Of a DNA stretch of 64,000 nt, positions 27,228 to 36,090 are shown one piece after another; the stretch's first letter is position 1, and every line of letters starts with the position of its first letter. The translations under genes were made by a program, and so were the position numbers. The DNA is from Alphaproteobacteria bacterium (GTDB lineage: Bacteria > Pseudomonadota > Alphaproteobacteria > Caulobacterales > Caulobacteraceae). The stretch is from NCBI GenBank assembly GCA_018826515.1, contig JAHKAM010000061.1, forward strand, positions 26,063-90,062, read 5' to 3'. The notes beneath the pieces were generated by a model, which did no database searches, was not told the DNA's origin, and worked only from the letters and a program-made list of their open reading frames with translations.

Positions 27228-28421
27228 TCAGGCGGCGGGCCGGCCCACTTCCTCAACGTCCATCATCGTCACGCCGGGCGCAACCGGGCGGACGGACTCT
27301 TCCGCCGCGGGCGCGGACGGCGCTTCGAACGCCGCCAGACGCTCGTTGATGGCCGCGATATCCGCCGCGGTCGCCTGACGCCGACCGCCCAGCGAAGCGA
27401 CGCCGACCACACGGGTCTGGCCGTCGATCTCGACCGTCCGCATCACGCTCTCGCCATTGGCGGCCGCCTCGGCCAGCAGCAGTTCGGCGTCCGCCGCCGT
27501 GGTGATCCGGATGCGCGGACGCGAGAACCGGGCTTCGTCGATCACGGGCTCGCGGCCCGCATAGGCCTGACGGAAGGCCGCCGGCTCGCCGTAGACGCCC
27601 TTCCAGCGATAGAAGATGTGCGCGCCGATCTGGGTCAGCTTGTTCAGGGTCGGCGCCCACCACGGATGGACATAGTCGGCATGATAGTGGGTCGCGGTGC
27701 CCACGCGGGCCGAGACGTGCCCGGCAAGGGCGCGCTCGGCGACCAGCTTGGCGCGGTTCCAAGCCCAGCCGACCGGCGCCTGCGCCAGCGCGCCGTCGCA
27801 GGTGAAGCTGAACTGGCAGCCGGTGGTCCGCTCGGCGCCCTCGAACACCACGCCGCAGACGCTGTTGGCGTAATTGGGATCACGCACCCGGTTCAGGATG
27901 ACCTGGGCCACCGCCTCCTGGCCCTCGGTCGGTTCAAGCGCGGCTTCGTAATAGATGCCCTGGGTCAGGCAGCGCAGGGCCCGACGGCGATCGTCGGCCG
28001 TCGCGGGCTTGAAGACGAAGGGCGCCGCGACGCGCAGATACTGCGATGCATTCGGCGTGGCTGCGTTCAGCTTCATCGCATCCAGGCCCGTGGCGCCGAA
28101 ATCCAGCGTCGGGCGACCGGCAAGGGTCAGGTTTTCCCAGCCGGGCGTCAGGCCGTAAAGGGCCGCGCGGCGCTCGCTCGGGTCATGGCGCAGGGCGATG
28201 GCCAGTTGCGACGGGTCCATGCGGCCGGTGATGGCGGCGAAGCCGCGGGCGCTCAGGTCGCCGCCCGTCAGGCCGCGCACGACCTCGGCCCGGCGGTCGA
28301 TCTCGGGACGCGGCGTCGAACTGGCGGCCATGGCCACGCCGAAAGCGGCCAGCACCACAGGCGCCCCGGCCAGCAGCCGGCGCATCCTCTTCAGCTTCGC
28401 GTTCCAGTCGATCGTGACCAA
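27228..28421 (-). CDS. Cell-wall hydrolase, SleB (Hydrolase_2) family
   Basis: A protein of about 397 residues with an N-terminal signal anchor (LLAGAPVVLAAFGVAMAAS). The SleB-like lytic domain spans CLTQGIYYEAALEPTEGQEAV, VILNRVR, SVCGVVFEGAERTTGCQFSFTCDG and ATHYHADYVHPWW; the Glu in YYEA is the expected catalytic residue. I place the start at TTG 28421 because GGGAG lies 6 nt upstream; the ATG at 28385 is the alternative. It is divergent from the hybrid kinase. A paralogue sits 6 kb away at 33.9 kb. Confidence 0.85.
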   Translation of the reverse strand: MVTIDWNAKLKRMRRLLAGAPVVLAAFGVAMAASSTPRPEIDRRAEVVRGLTGGDLSARGFAAITGRMDPSQLAIALRHDPSERRAALYGLTPGWENLTLAGRPTLDFGATGLDAMKLNAATPNASQYLRVAAPFVFKPATADDRRRALRCLTQGIYYEAALEPTEGQEAVAQVILNRVRDPNYANSVCGVVFEGAERTTGCQFSFTCDGALAQAPVGWAWNRAKLVAERALAGHVSARVGTATHYHADYVHPWWAPTLNKLTQIGAHIFYRWKGVYGEPAAFRQAYAGREPVIDEARFSRPRIRITTAADAELLLAEAAANGESVMRTVEIDGQTRVVGVASLGGRRQATAADIAAINERLAAFEAPSAPAAEESVRPVAPGVTMMDVEEVGRPAA

Positions 28422-28638
28422 TAGCCGCTCCCGGGCCGGGACAACTCGCCCGACGAACGCCCACCCTATGCGCCAAGGGCGGCGCTTTTCAGGCGGAAAT
28501 CGCCGTCCGGTCAAGTCCCGACGCCTTCCGGGCGAGGAAAGTACAGCGGGTGTCCGGCTTCCGGCCGCAGATTCGGTGTCGGAACTCAAATCCATCCAGT
28601 ACGTTGCGAAAAATCGCGCGTGCGCGGACGGGGAACGA

Positions 28639-31600
28639 GTGAGCGCGTTGGGGGATCTGGCCAGACTGTTCAACATCAGCGCCGCCGTGACCCGGCTGGC
28701 GCGTGTCAAAACCCGTCCCTGGTGGGTGTCGATCCTGATCGGCATGGGCGCGGCCGCCATCATGCTGACCGTCCGCGCCAACCTCGGCTTTTTCTATCTC
28801 AACGTCACCGGCTTCATGATCCTGTTGCCGGCGGTGATCCTCGCATCGCTCGCCGCGGGCAGGCTGGCAGGACTGACCGCCACGGCGACGTGCCTGTTGG
28901 GCGGCTGGGCCGTGCTGGGCTTCGACGCCGTCGGGGCCGGGCTGGCGAACCGGCTCGGGCTCGTGGCCACCGTCAACTTCGTCGTCGTGGGCCTGTTCAT
29001 CACCGTCGTCGCCTCGGCGCTTCGCGACATGGTCGGCGCGCTGGACGCCTCGCTGGAGGCCCTGCGCCGGTCCAACGCCCGCATCGACGATCGCGAGCAC
29101 CAGCTGCGTCTGATCAGCGAGCACGCCCCCGTCATGCTGTGGATGAGCGACGTCGCCGGCCACTGCATCCACCTGAACGCCGCCCAGCGCGCCTTCTGGG
29201 ATGCGCCCGAGATGCTGGACGGGTTTGACTTCAGCACCCTGATCCATCCCGACGACGTCGAACTGGTCCTCGCCACGACCGCCGAGGCCAGGAGTCGCCA
29301 GGCGGCCTTTTCCACCGAAGCCCGTTTCCGTCGCCACGACGGCGAGTGGCGCGTCCTGCACACGGACGCCCGGCCCCGGATCGAGGCGGACGGCCGCTAT
29401 GGCGGTCTGATCGGCGTCAATACCGACGTGACGGAGGCGCGGGCGGCCGAGGCCGCCCTGCGGGAAAGCGAATCCCGCTTCCGCCTGATGGCCGACACGG
29501 CTCCCTCCCCTGTCTGGATGACCAGTGCCGACGCCAGGGTCGAGTTCGTCAACGCCGCCCTGGTCGAGTTCTACGGCCAGCCGGCGGAGAGTATTCTCGG
29601 ACACGGCTGGAAACAGACCATCCACCCCGACGACCAGGCCGGCGTCGACGCCGCCATGGCCGCCGCCCGGCCCGAACGTCGACCCTACGGGTTCGAGGCG
29701 CGCTTCCGCCGGGCTGACGGCGCCTGGCGGTGGATGCGGATTTCGGTCAATCCGCGCTTCGCCGGAGACGGTGAGTTCCTCGGCTACGTCGGCATGTCCT
29801 TCGACACCACCGAGACCCGCGACGCGCTCGACGCGCTGGAACGGCAGGAGCGGCGACAATCCTTCCTGCTGGACCTGACCGATCGCCTGCGCGACCTGAC
29901 ATCCTCCGAAGAGGTCATTCTGGAGGTGGAGCGGGCCCTCGGCGTCGAGCTCGGCGCGGACCGCGTCGGCTATGGCGAAGTCGATCAGGAACGCGGTCTC
30001 GTTTCCATGACGCGCGACTGGACGGCCGGCCTGGTCAGCGCCCAGGGCGACTTCAGCCTCGACGAGCTGGGCGCCGATCTGATCGCCGACCTGGCCGAGG
30101 GACGTCCGATCGACATTCCGGATGTCCGGAAAGACCCGCGCACCCGCGGAGCCCTCGATGTCTTCAAGCGACTGGAGACCCGCGCCCTGGTGCGCGCGCC
30201 GGTGATCCGGAGCGGCGGCCTGCGCGCCTTCCTCTATGCCCATCACTCGACCGTGCGCGAATGGACCGGGGCCGAAATCGCCCTGCTGCAGGACGTGGCC
30301 CTGCGCACCTGGACGGAGATCGAACGCACCCGGGCCGAGGCGGAGGTGCGCGAGAGCGAGGAACGCTTCCGCGCTATCGCCGACACCGCCCCGGTGCTGA
30401 TCTGGGTGACCCGGCAGGACCGCACCCGGGCCTTCGTCAACCAGGCCTATGTCACCTATAACGGCGGCTCTTACGAAGAGGCGCGGCTGGCCGACTGGCG
30501 GGCGGTCATCCACCCTGACGATCATGAGCGGGTCATCCAGGAATCCCTGACCGGCGAGGCCTCGGGCGAGCCCTTCTCCATGGAGGCCCGCTACCTGCGG
30601 CACGACGGCGTCTACCGGTGGCTCAAGTCCTTCTCCCGTCCCCGGTTGGCCGGGGACGGCGAGGTGATCGGCTTTGTCGGCGTGGCCTTCGACGTGACGG
30701 ACATCCGGGAGACCGCCGCCAACCTCGCCGCAGCGGCGGCGGAACGGGACGCCATCCTGGGCCAGCTGGCCGAAGGCGTCATCGTGACGGACCCGGACGG
30801 CCGGATCACCTTCGTCAACGACGCGGCGGTGCGTCTGCACGGGGTCGAACGTCTGGATGTCGGTCCCGACGACTATTCCCAGGCCTATCATCTGTTCACT
30901 GAGGACGGTCAGCCTTACCCGTCACAAGAACTGCCGCTGGCGCGCGCGGTGACCAGTGGCGAGACGGTCCTGGATGCGCGTTGGCGCATTCAGCGTCCCG
31001 ACGGGTCTGAGGTCACGGCGGTAGGCAACGCCCGGCCGGTGTTCAATCCGTGCGGCAGCCGCATCGGCGCGGTACTGACGCTGCGCGATGAAACCGCTCG
31101 CGTCGAAGCGGAAAACCGGCTGGTGGAATCCGAAACCCGCTTCCGAACGGTGGCGGACAGCGCCCCGGCCCTGATCTGGATGCTGGACGCCGAGGGCCGG
31201 CCCATCTTTGCCAACAGACGCTATCTCTCCTTCTTCGGCATCGAGTCCGAGGAACAGATGGCCGACGGCTGGCACCGACTGATCCACCCAGATGACGCTG
31301 CAACCTTTACCGCCGCTTTCAATACCGCCTTCGAACGGCGCGAAGGGTTCGAAGGCTTGACCCGCATCCGTCATCCGGTGCGGGGTGAGCGGTGGCTGCG
31401 CTGCGAAGGCTTGCCGCGCCTCGACGGTTCGGGCGTCTTCCAGGGCTTTGTGGGTGCCAATCTGGACGTCACCGAGGCCAAGCGTGCAGAGGAAGACCTC
31501 AAGCGGATCAACGAGCTGCTCGAGGAGCGGGTGGGCGAAGCGCTGGCGGAGAAGGCCAAGGCCGAGGCTGACCTGATGCACGCCCAGCGCATGGAGGCTG

Positions 31601-32691
31601 TCGGCCGTCTGACGGGCGGCGTGGCGCACGACTTCAACAATCTGCTGACCGTGGTCATCGGGGCGCTGGACATCATGCTGCGCTCGCCCGACGACGCGGC
31701 CAAACGCCAGAAGCTGGGCGAGGCGGCCCTCGCCGCCGCCCGTCGCGGCGAGGGGCTCACCCATCAGCTGCTGGCCTTCTCGCGGCGTCAGGCCCTGCGG
31801 CCCGAGGCGGTCGATCTCAACGTCCAGATTCGCGAGAGCGAGCCGCTCTTGCGTCGCGCCGTCGGCGAGGCGGTGGAGTTCAAACTCAAGCTCCGTCGCG
31901 GCGGGGCGCGGGTCAACGTCGATCCGTCGCAGTTCGAGGCCGCCCTGCTGAACCTGGTCGTCAACGCTCGCGACGCCGTGGGCGACAAGGGGTTGATCAC
32001 AGTCCAGACCCGGTCCTGCACGGTCGAGGCGGGCCAGGTCACGGACCTGCCCGCCGGAGACTATGTCTGCGTCACGGTCGCGGACGACGGCGCCGGCATG
32101 TCGCCAGAGCTCATCGCCCGCGTGTTCGAGCCCTTCTTCACGACCAAGGCCGTCGGCAAGGGCACGGGTCTGGGCTTGAGCCAGGTCTACGGCTTCGCGC
32201 GCCAGAGCGGCGGCGCCGCCGAAATATCATCCGAGGTCGGCCGCGGGACGCAGATCCGGCTTTACCTGCCGCCGCAGTCCGGAGCCGCGAGCGCCGGCGC
32301 CGACGCCGATCCGGACGCAACCCGGCCCATGGCCGCCGGCCGTCGCCTGCTGCTGGTCGAGGACGACGTCAGCGTGGCGGTCGTGGCCCTTGAGCTTCTC
32401 GAGGGTCTGGGGCTCGATGTGCGCGCGGTCGAGACCGGGCCGCAGGCGCTGGACCTGCTGAAGCGCGAGCGGTTCGACATGATGCTCAGCGACGTGGTGA
32501 TGCCCGGCGGCATGACCGGGATCGAACTGGCGCGGCTGTGTGGGCGGGACTACCCCGACATGCGGGTGGTGCTGACCTCGGGCTATGCCGGCGAGGATGT
32601 GGATGCGGCCCTGGCCGATGCGCCGTGGCCGTTCCTGCGCAAACCCTATTCGGGCGAGCAACTGGCCCGGGTGCTGGGCGATCTGGGCTAG
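28639..32691 (+). CDS. Membrane hybrid histidine kinase with five PAS domains, one GAF and a receiver
   Basis: A 1350-residue kinase from GTG 28639, preceded by GGGGA. About four N-terminal membrane helices (DUF4118-like: WWVSILIGMGAAAIML, FFYLNVTGFMILLPAVILASL in outline) come first. Then PAS, PAS, GAF, PAS, PAS, PAS follow, with repeated FRxxADTAP openings. The HisKA has the phosphoacceptor at about His997 in GVAHDFNNLL, followed by HATPase (GTGLGLSQVYGF). The C-terminal receiver has Asp1285 in LSDVVMPGGMTG. The HxDFNN form resembles LOV/PAS-linked bacterial hybrid kinases. No Cys-containing LOV motif is visible, so photoreception is not indicated. Confidence 0.92.
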   Translation: MSALGDLARLFNISAAVTRLARVKTRPWWVSILIGMGAAAIMLTVRANLGFFYLNVTGFMILLPAVILASLAAGRLAGLTATATCLLGGWAVLGFDAVGAGLANRLGLVATVNFVVVGLFITVVASALRDMVGALDASLEALRRSNARIDDREHQLRLISEHAPVMLWMSDVAGHCIHLNAAQRAFWDAPEMLDGFDFSTLIHPDDVELVLATTAEARSRQAAFSTEARFRRHDGEWRVLHTDARPRIEADGRYGGLIGVNTDVTEARAAEAALRESESRFRLMADTAPSPVWMTSADARVEFVNAALVEFYGQPAESILGHGWKQTIHPDDQAGVDAAMAAARPERRPYGFEARFRRADGAWRWMRISVNPRFAGDGEFLGYVGMSFDTTETRDALDALERQERRQSFLLDLTDRLRDLTSSEEVILEVERALGVELGADRVGYGEVDQERGLVSMTRDWTAGLVSAQGDFSLDELGADLIADLAEGRPIDIPDVRKDPRTRGALDVFKRLETRALVRAPVIRSGGLRAFLYAHHSTVREWTGAEIALLQDVALRTWTEIERTRAEAEVRESEERFRAIADTAPVLIWVTRQDRTRAFVNQAYVTYNGGSYEEARLADWRAVIHPDDHERVIQESLTGEASGEPFSMEARYLRHDGVYRWLKSFSRPRLAGDGEVIGFVGVAFDVTDIRETAANLAAAAAERDAILGQLAEGVIVTDPDGRITFVNDAAVRLHGVERLDVGPDDYSQAYHLFTEDGQPYPSQELPLARAVTSGETVLDARWRIQRPDGSEVTAVGNARPVFNPCGSRIGAVLTLRDETARVEAENRLVESETRFRTVADSAPALIWMLDAEGRPIFANRRYLSFFGIESEEQMADGWHRLIHPDDAATFTAAFNTAFERREGFEGLTRIRHPVRGERWLRCEGLPRLDGSGVFQGFVGANLDVTEAKRAEEDLKRINELLEERVGEALAEKAKAEADLMHAQRMEAVGRLTGGVAHDFNNLLTVVIGALDIMLRSPDDAAKRQKLGEAALAAARRGEGLTHQLLAFSRRQALRPEAVDLNVQIRESEPLLRRAVGEAVEFKLKLRRGGARVNVDPSQFEAALLNLVVNARDAVGDKGLITVQTRSCTVEAGQVTDLPAGDYVCVTVADDGAGMSPELIARVFEPFFTTKAVGKGTGLGLSQVYGFARQSGGAAEISSEVGRGTQIRLYLPPQSGAASAGADADPDATRPMAAGRRLLLVEDDVSVAVVALELLEGLGLDVRAVETGPQALDLLKRERFDMMLSDVVMPGGMTGIELARLCGRDYPDMRVVLTSGYAGEDVDAALADAPWPFLRKPYSGEQLARVLGDLG

Positions 32692-32701
32692 GGCCGGATC
32701 A

Positions 32702-32725
32702 CGGTCGGCCTTCTGCGGCCGACCG
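32702..32725. terminator. GC hairpin between convergent genes
   Basis: CGGTCGGCC and GGCCGACCG form a perfect 9-bp stem with loop TTCTGC between the hybrid kinase and the convergent DUF6481 gene. Only a short TT follows, so it may block read-through in both directions but is not a classic U-tract terminator. Confidence 0.45.
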
Positions 32726-32735
32726 GTTCCGGGGA

Positions 32736-33098
32736 TCAGCGCGTGCGCGCCTTGCGGGCGGCGTAGCGGGCGTCGCGGGCCGCCTTCTGTTCTTCCTTGG
32801 TGAGCGCCTTGCGCTCCTTGCGGGCGGCGCGCTTCTCGGCCTCGACCGCTTCCTGGGCCTCGGCCTGGGCCGCCATGCGTGCGGCCTCCTTCTCGGCCTT
32901 CTCGCGGCGGGCTTCCGCCTTGGCGAGCTCGTGCTGCTGGCGCAGCGCCTCCTTCTCGGCGGCGCGCTTGGCGGCCAGTTTGTCGAATTCGGGATCGGGG
33001 GCGGCGGCCTTGGGCTTGAACCGGGCGAGCAGGGCCTTCTTGGCTTCCTGCTGGGTGGAAAGGCGGTCCGTGAAGCCGGTCTGTTTCAGATCTCTCAT
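32736..33098 (-). CDS. DUF6481-family helical protein
   Basis: A 120-residue, highly charged protein rich in Ala, Lys, Glu and Arg. After MRDLKQTGFTDRLSTQQEAKKALLARF in outline, nearly the whole chain is one long predicted helix or coiled coil (AAKRAAEKEALRQQHELAKAE onward). This matches the uncharacterised DUF6481 family common in alphaproteobacteria. Function unknown; nucleic-acid or ribosome association would fit the charge but is speculation. Confidence 0.75.
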   Translation of the reverse strand: MRDLKQTGFTDRLSTQQEAKKALLARFKPKAAAPDPEFDKLAAKRAAEKEALRQQHELAKAEARREKAEKEAARMAAQAEAQEAVEAEKRAARKERKALTKEEQKAARDARYAARKARTR

Positions 33099-33256
33099 GC
33101 GGAGGGCGTCGATGTCCTTGATCGTTTATGGATGCGCTGGAATGCGGCCGGGCGATGTACGGAGGGCCCGACGCGTCGCTAAGCCTATATAGGGGCGAAA
33201 ATCAAGTTCGCGAGGCGGCGTCGGCCGCTGCCCCGCTCACTCGAGGGTCGACTGTG

Positions 33257-33445
33257 TCAGTTCGGCTCGTTGTTGGCCTTGCCGACGGCCGCGCCCGCGG
33301 CGCCGCCCACGGCGGCTCCGACCGGTCCGGCGACGACGGCCCCGGCGACGGCGCCGGTCGCGGCCCTCTGTTCAATGGTCTGGCCGCAGGCGGCGACGGC
33401 AAGCGCTGATGCGGCGAGCGCGAGCGTGATGACTGTGCGTTTCAT
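33257..33445 (-). CDS. Small glycine-zipper lipoprotein
   Basis: A 62-residue precursor. The lipobox is LAVAAC, giving a lipidated Cys at residue 20. The mature part is a glycine zipper (AVAGAVVAGPVGAAVGGAAGAAVG) ending NNEPN. Such small lipoproteins are often stress-induced and envelope-associated. AAGGAATACGCC precedes the ATG. Role unknown. Confidence 0.7.
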   Translation of the reverse strand: MKRTVITLALAASALAVAACGQTIEQRAATGAVAGAVVAGPVGAAVGGAAGAAVGKANNEPN

Positions 33446-33908
33446 GGCGTATTCCTTCCAATGGCGCAGCTTGAACGCTGGCGGCCTTGACCGGTTCCGG
33501 TGGACGGAGCCAAGTCAATCAACGGCCCCGTCGGACATCGAAGACAATAGTGAGCGCCCTTTTCAATCCGTCGGAGCGCCAGCCGCACATGTTTCATGTT
33601 GAGCCTGTGACGGCCAATACAGATTAGCTTCGATACACTGACCGTAAATAGACGAAACCGGGTCGGCGTTGCATTCTGGTTACAGCGAAGCTCAACCGCG
33701 ATGTTGCGCCGCACAACAATCTTGCGAATCAACCACATTGGCGCCACAAACGGCTGGCTTAAGGCGCGTCCTCGACGGCAGGCTCCATTCGCCGACCGTC
33801 GATTTACCGCAAACGGATCGCGACGCCGATCTCCAGGATCGGAGAGGGTCGCCCGGTTGCGAGACTACCCGGGGGCGGCATTGCGCCCTGTCGTACAGGA
33901 CTGAGCCT
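33446..33908. other. Divergent intergenic region, no gene seen
   Basis: 463 bp between the small lipoprotein and the second SleB gene. It is notably A/T-rich from about 33600 to 33760 and should hold promoters for both genes. I see no RNA gene, operator palindrome or coding region I can support. Open frames here lack start signals and codon bias. Confidence 0.5.
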
Positions 33909-35009
33909 TTGTCGAAAGCCCCGCACACGCGTGTGAACCCTCCTGTGGATCGTGTGGCCCGGATTCGGCCCGGATCTGCGGCGGCGGCGTTCGGCGCGCT
34001 GGTGGGACTGGCGATCGGCTGCGCCTATCTGGGCGGCACGGCGGCCAAGGCCACCACCGTGCGGGCCCAGGCGGAGCGCATCGAGGGCGCGACCGCGGCG
34101 GGATTCACCGAGGAAGCCCTTGCGGCGGCCGCCGGCGGCCTGGACGGAAGCGCCCTGGCCATCGCGCGTCGGCATGATCCCTACACCGTCGCCGGCGGCG
34201 CCCAGCGCGACCGCCAGGCCGAGCTTCTGACGGCGCGCCTGGAGCAGCTGCGCGGCCGCTCCGGCTCCGACAATCTGCGCCGGGCCAATCTGACGGGCCC
34301 CGTCGCGGCCCTGCCCTTCCGCCTCGGCAGCACCCTGGACGCCTCGCGCGACCTCGAATGCCTGACCCAGGCCGCCTATTACGAGGCTCGTGGCGAGGGT
34401 CGGGACGGTATGCGCGCCGTGACCCAGGTGGTCCTGAACCGCGTCCGCCATTCCGCCTTCCCCAACAGCGTCTGCGGCGTGGTCTTTCAGGGCGCCGGTC
34501 GTCGCACCGGTTGCCAGTTCAGCTTCACCTGTGACGGTTCGATGCGCGGCCGGGTCAACCAGGCGGCCTGGAACCGGGCGCGCGAGATCGCCTCCGCCGC
34601 CCTGTCCGGCGCGGTCTACGCCAATGTCGGCAACGCCACCCATTTCCACACCACCGGCGTATCGCCCGGCTGGCGCCACTCTCTGGTCCGGGTCGGTCAG
34701 GTCGGCGACCACCTGTTCTACCGCTTCGGCGGCCGCTCGGGATCGCGCGGGGCCTTCACCTACGCCGCCCGTCCCTCGACCGACGCCGATGCGCCGCGCC
34801 TGATCCAGGCCAGCCTTGATCCGACCGGTCCCGTGCGGGAAGCCGGCGCCATCGCCTACAACTTGCTGGTGGCCCAGGAGCGCGGCGCCGAGCCGGACGC
34901 CGCCCCGGCGCCGGCCTCTGCGACCACGCCGGCCCCGGCTCCGGCGGTCGTCAGGCCGATCCCCGTCGCCGAAGCCCCGACGCCAGTCGCAGTCGCCCCG
35001 ACCGCCTGA
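33909..35009 (+). CDS. Cell-wall hydrolase, SleB (Hydrolase_2) family, second copy
   Basis: A protein of about 366 residues with an uncleaved or signal-anchor helix (AAAAFGALVGLAIGCAYLGG). The SleB domain has CLTQAAYYEARGEGRDGMRAV, VVLNRVR, SVCGVVFQGAGRRTGCQFSFTCDG and ATHFHTTGVSPGW. The Glu of YYEARGE is the expected catalytic residue. A Pro/Ala-rich tail (APAPASATTPAPAPAV) ends the protein. Start TTG 33909 follows AGGA; GTG 33933 is an alternative. It is paralogous to the hydrolase at 27.2-28.4 kb. Confidence 0.85.
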   Translation: MSKAPHTRVNPPVDRVARIRPGSAAAAFGALVGLAIGCAYLGGTAAKATTVRAQAERIEGATAAGFTEEALAAAAGGLDGSALAIARRHDPYTVAGGAQRDRQAELLTARLEQLRGRSGSDNLRRANLTGPVAALPFRLGSTLDASRDLECLTQAAYYEARGEGRDGMRAVTQVVLNRVRHSAFPNSVCGVVFQGAGRRTGCQFSFTCDGSMRGRVNQAAWNRAREIASAALSGAVYANVGNATHFHTTGVSPGWRHSLVRVGQVGDHLFYRFGGRSGSRGAFTYAARPSTDADAPRLIQASLDPTGPVREAGAIAYNLLVAQERGAEPDAAPAPASATTPAPAPAVVRPIPVAEAPTPVAVAPTA

Positions 35010-35159
35010 TCAGATCGGCGGAGCGGACGCGGATGGGCGCTCCTGCACCATCCAGCGGGTCATCGGACTCTGACGCAGATCGCCGAACCAGCCCCGGGCA
35101 TGCCGGCGGGACTCCTCCCGGCGGGTCTCCGGCTCTTGAAGGCTGGCGGTGCGGGTCAT
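35010..35159 (-). CDS. Possible 49-residue small protein
   Basis: A short frame read from ATG 35159 to a TGA at 35010 (MTRTASLQEPETRREES at the start, then HARGWFGDLRQSP and MTRWMVQERP). GGAG lies 6 nt upstream, and codon third positions look like local coding sequence. It follows nadC by about 70 nt on the same strand and ends directly after the hydrolase stop on the other strand. Family not recognised. It could be a hidden small gene, or a chance frame. Confidence 0.5.
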   Translation of the reverse strand: MTRTASLQEPETRREESRRHARGWFGDLRQSPMTRWMVQERPSASAPPI

Positions 35160-35227
35160 CAAAGTCTCCGTCGGCGACTCCCTGAACCCGCCCGATCCCT
35201 GACCAGTTCCGGAACAGCGGTCGCCGA

Positions 35228-36079
35228 TCAGCCGGAGACGACGTCCAGCCCGACATCCAGCGCCGGCGCGGAGTGGGTCAGGGCGCCGACCGAGATGACG
35301 TCCACGCCGGTCTCGGCGATGCCGCGAACCGTCTCCAGATTGACCCCGCCCGACGCCTCCAGAGTCACCCGTCCGCCGGTCCGATCCACCGCCTCGCGCA
35401 GCATCGGCAGGGTGAAATTGTCCAGCATGATGACATCGGGCCCGCTGGCCAGGGCCTCGTCCAGTTGATCCAGCCCGTCGACCTCGACCTCGACCTTCAT
35501 CAGATGACCGACCGCCGCCCGCGCCCGGCGCACCGCCTCGCCCACCCCGCCGCAGACGGCGACGTGGTTGTCCTTGATCAGGATGGCGTCATCCAGCCCG
35601 AAGCGGTGATTGACCCCGCCCCCACACAGCACCGCATGCTTCTCCAGCGCGCGCAGGCCGGGCGTGGTCTTGCGGGTGTCCGCGATCCGCGCGCGCGTGC
35701 CCGCGACGGCCTCGACATAGGAGCGGGTCAGGGTGGCGATCCCGCACAACCGCCCCAACAGGTTCAGCGCCGTCCGCTCGGCCGCGAGAAAGGCCCGCGC
35801 GTCCGCCTCAACCTCGGCCAGCACCGCGCCCGCTTCGAACGCGTCGCCGTCCCGCATCTTCAGCGTGACAGAGGCCGCGGAGTCCATGGCCAGCACCGCC
35901 AGCCGCACGCAGTCGATCCCCGCCAGCACGCCCGCCTTGCGGGCCGCGAACACCGCCCGCATCCGCGCGCCGTCCGGGATGCAGGCTTGCGCCGTCACAT
36001 CGCCGGCCCGGCCCAGATCCTCGGCCAGCGCCATGCGCACGACGGGGTCGATCAGGATGTCGGGAAAGGATCGGGTCAT
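35228..36079 (-). CDS. nadC: Nicotinate-nucleotide diphosphorylase (quinolinate phosphoribosyltransferase)
   Basis: A 283-residue enzyme converting quinolinate and PRPP to nicotinate mononucleotide in NAD synthesis. Core motifs are ERTALNLLGRLCGIATLTR, ADTRKTTPGLRALEKHAVLCGGG in outline, NHRFGLDDAILIKDNH, VEVEVDGLDQL, and IMLDNF, ending SVGALTHSAPALDVGL. It is the last of the nad operon, 11 nt after nadB. Confidence 0.97.
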   Translation of the reverse strand: MTRSFPDILIDPVVRMALAEDLGRAGDVTAQACIPDGARMRAVFAARKAGVLAGIDCVRLAVLAMDSAASVTLKMRDGDAFEAGAVLAEVEADARAFLAAERTALNLLGRLCGIATLTRSYVEAVAGTRARIADTRKTTPGLRALEKHAVLCGGGVNHRFGLDDAILIKDNHVAVCGGVGEAVRRARAAVGHLMKVEVEVDGLDQLDEALASGPDVIMLDNFTLPMLREAVDRTGGRVTLEASGGVNLETVRGIAETGVDVISVGALTHSAPALDVGLDVVSG

Positions 36080-36090
36080 CGGACGCTCGT

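Noticed and set aside
28198..28638. N-terminal extension of the hybrid kinase upstream of 28639
   Set aside because: The extension overlaps the divergent hydrolase gene and has no ribosome-binding site; the GTG at 28639 has GGGGA upstream.
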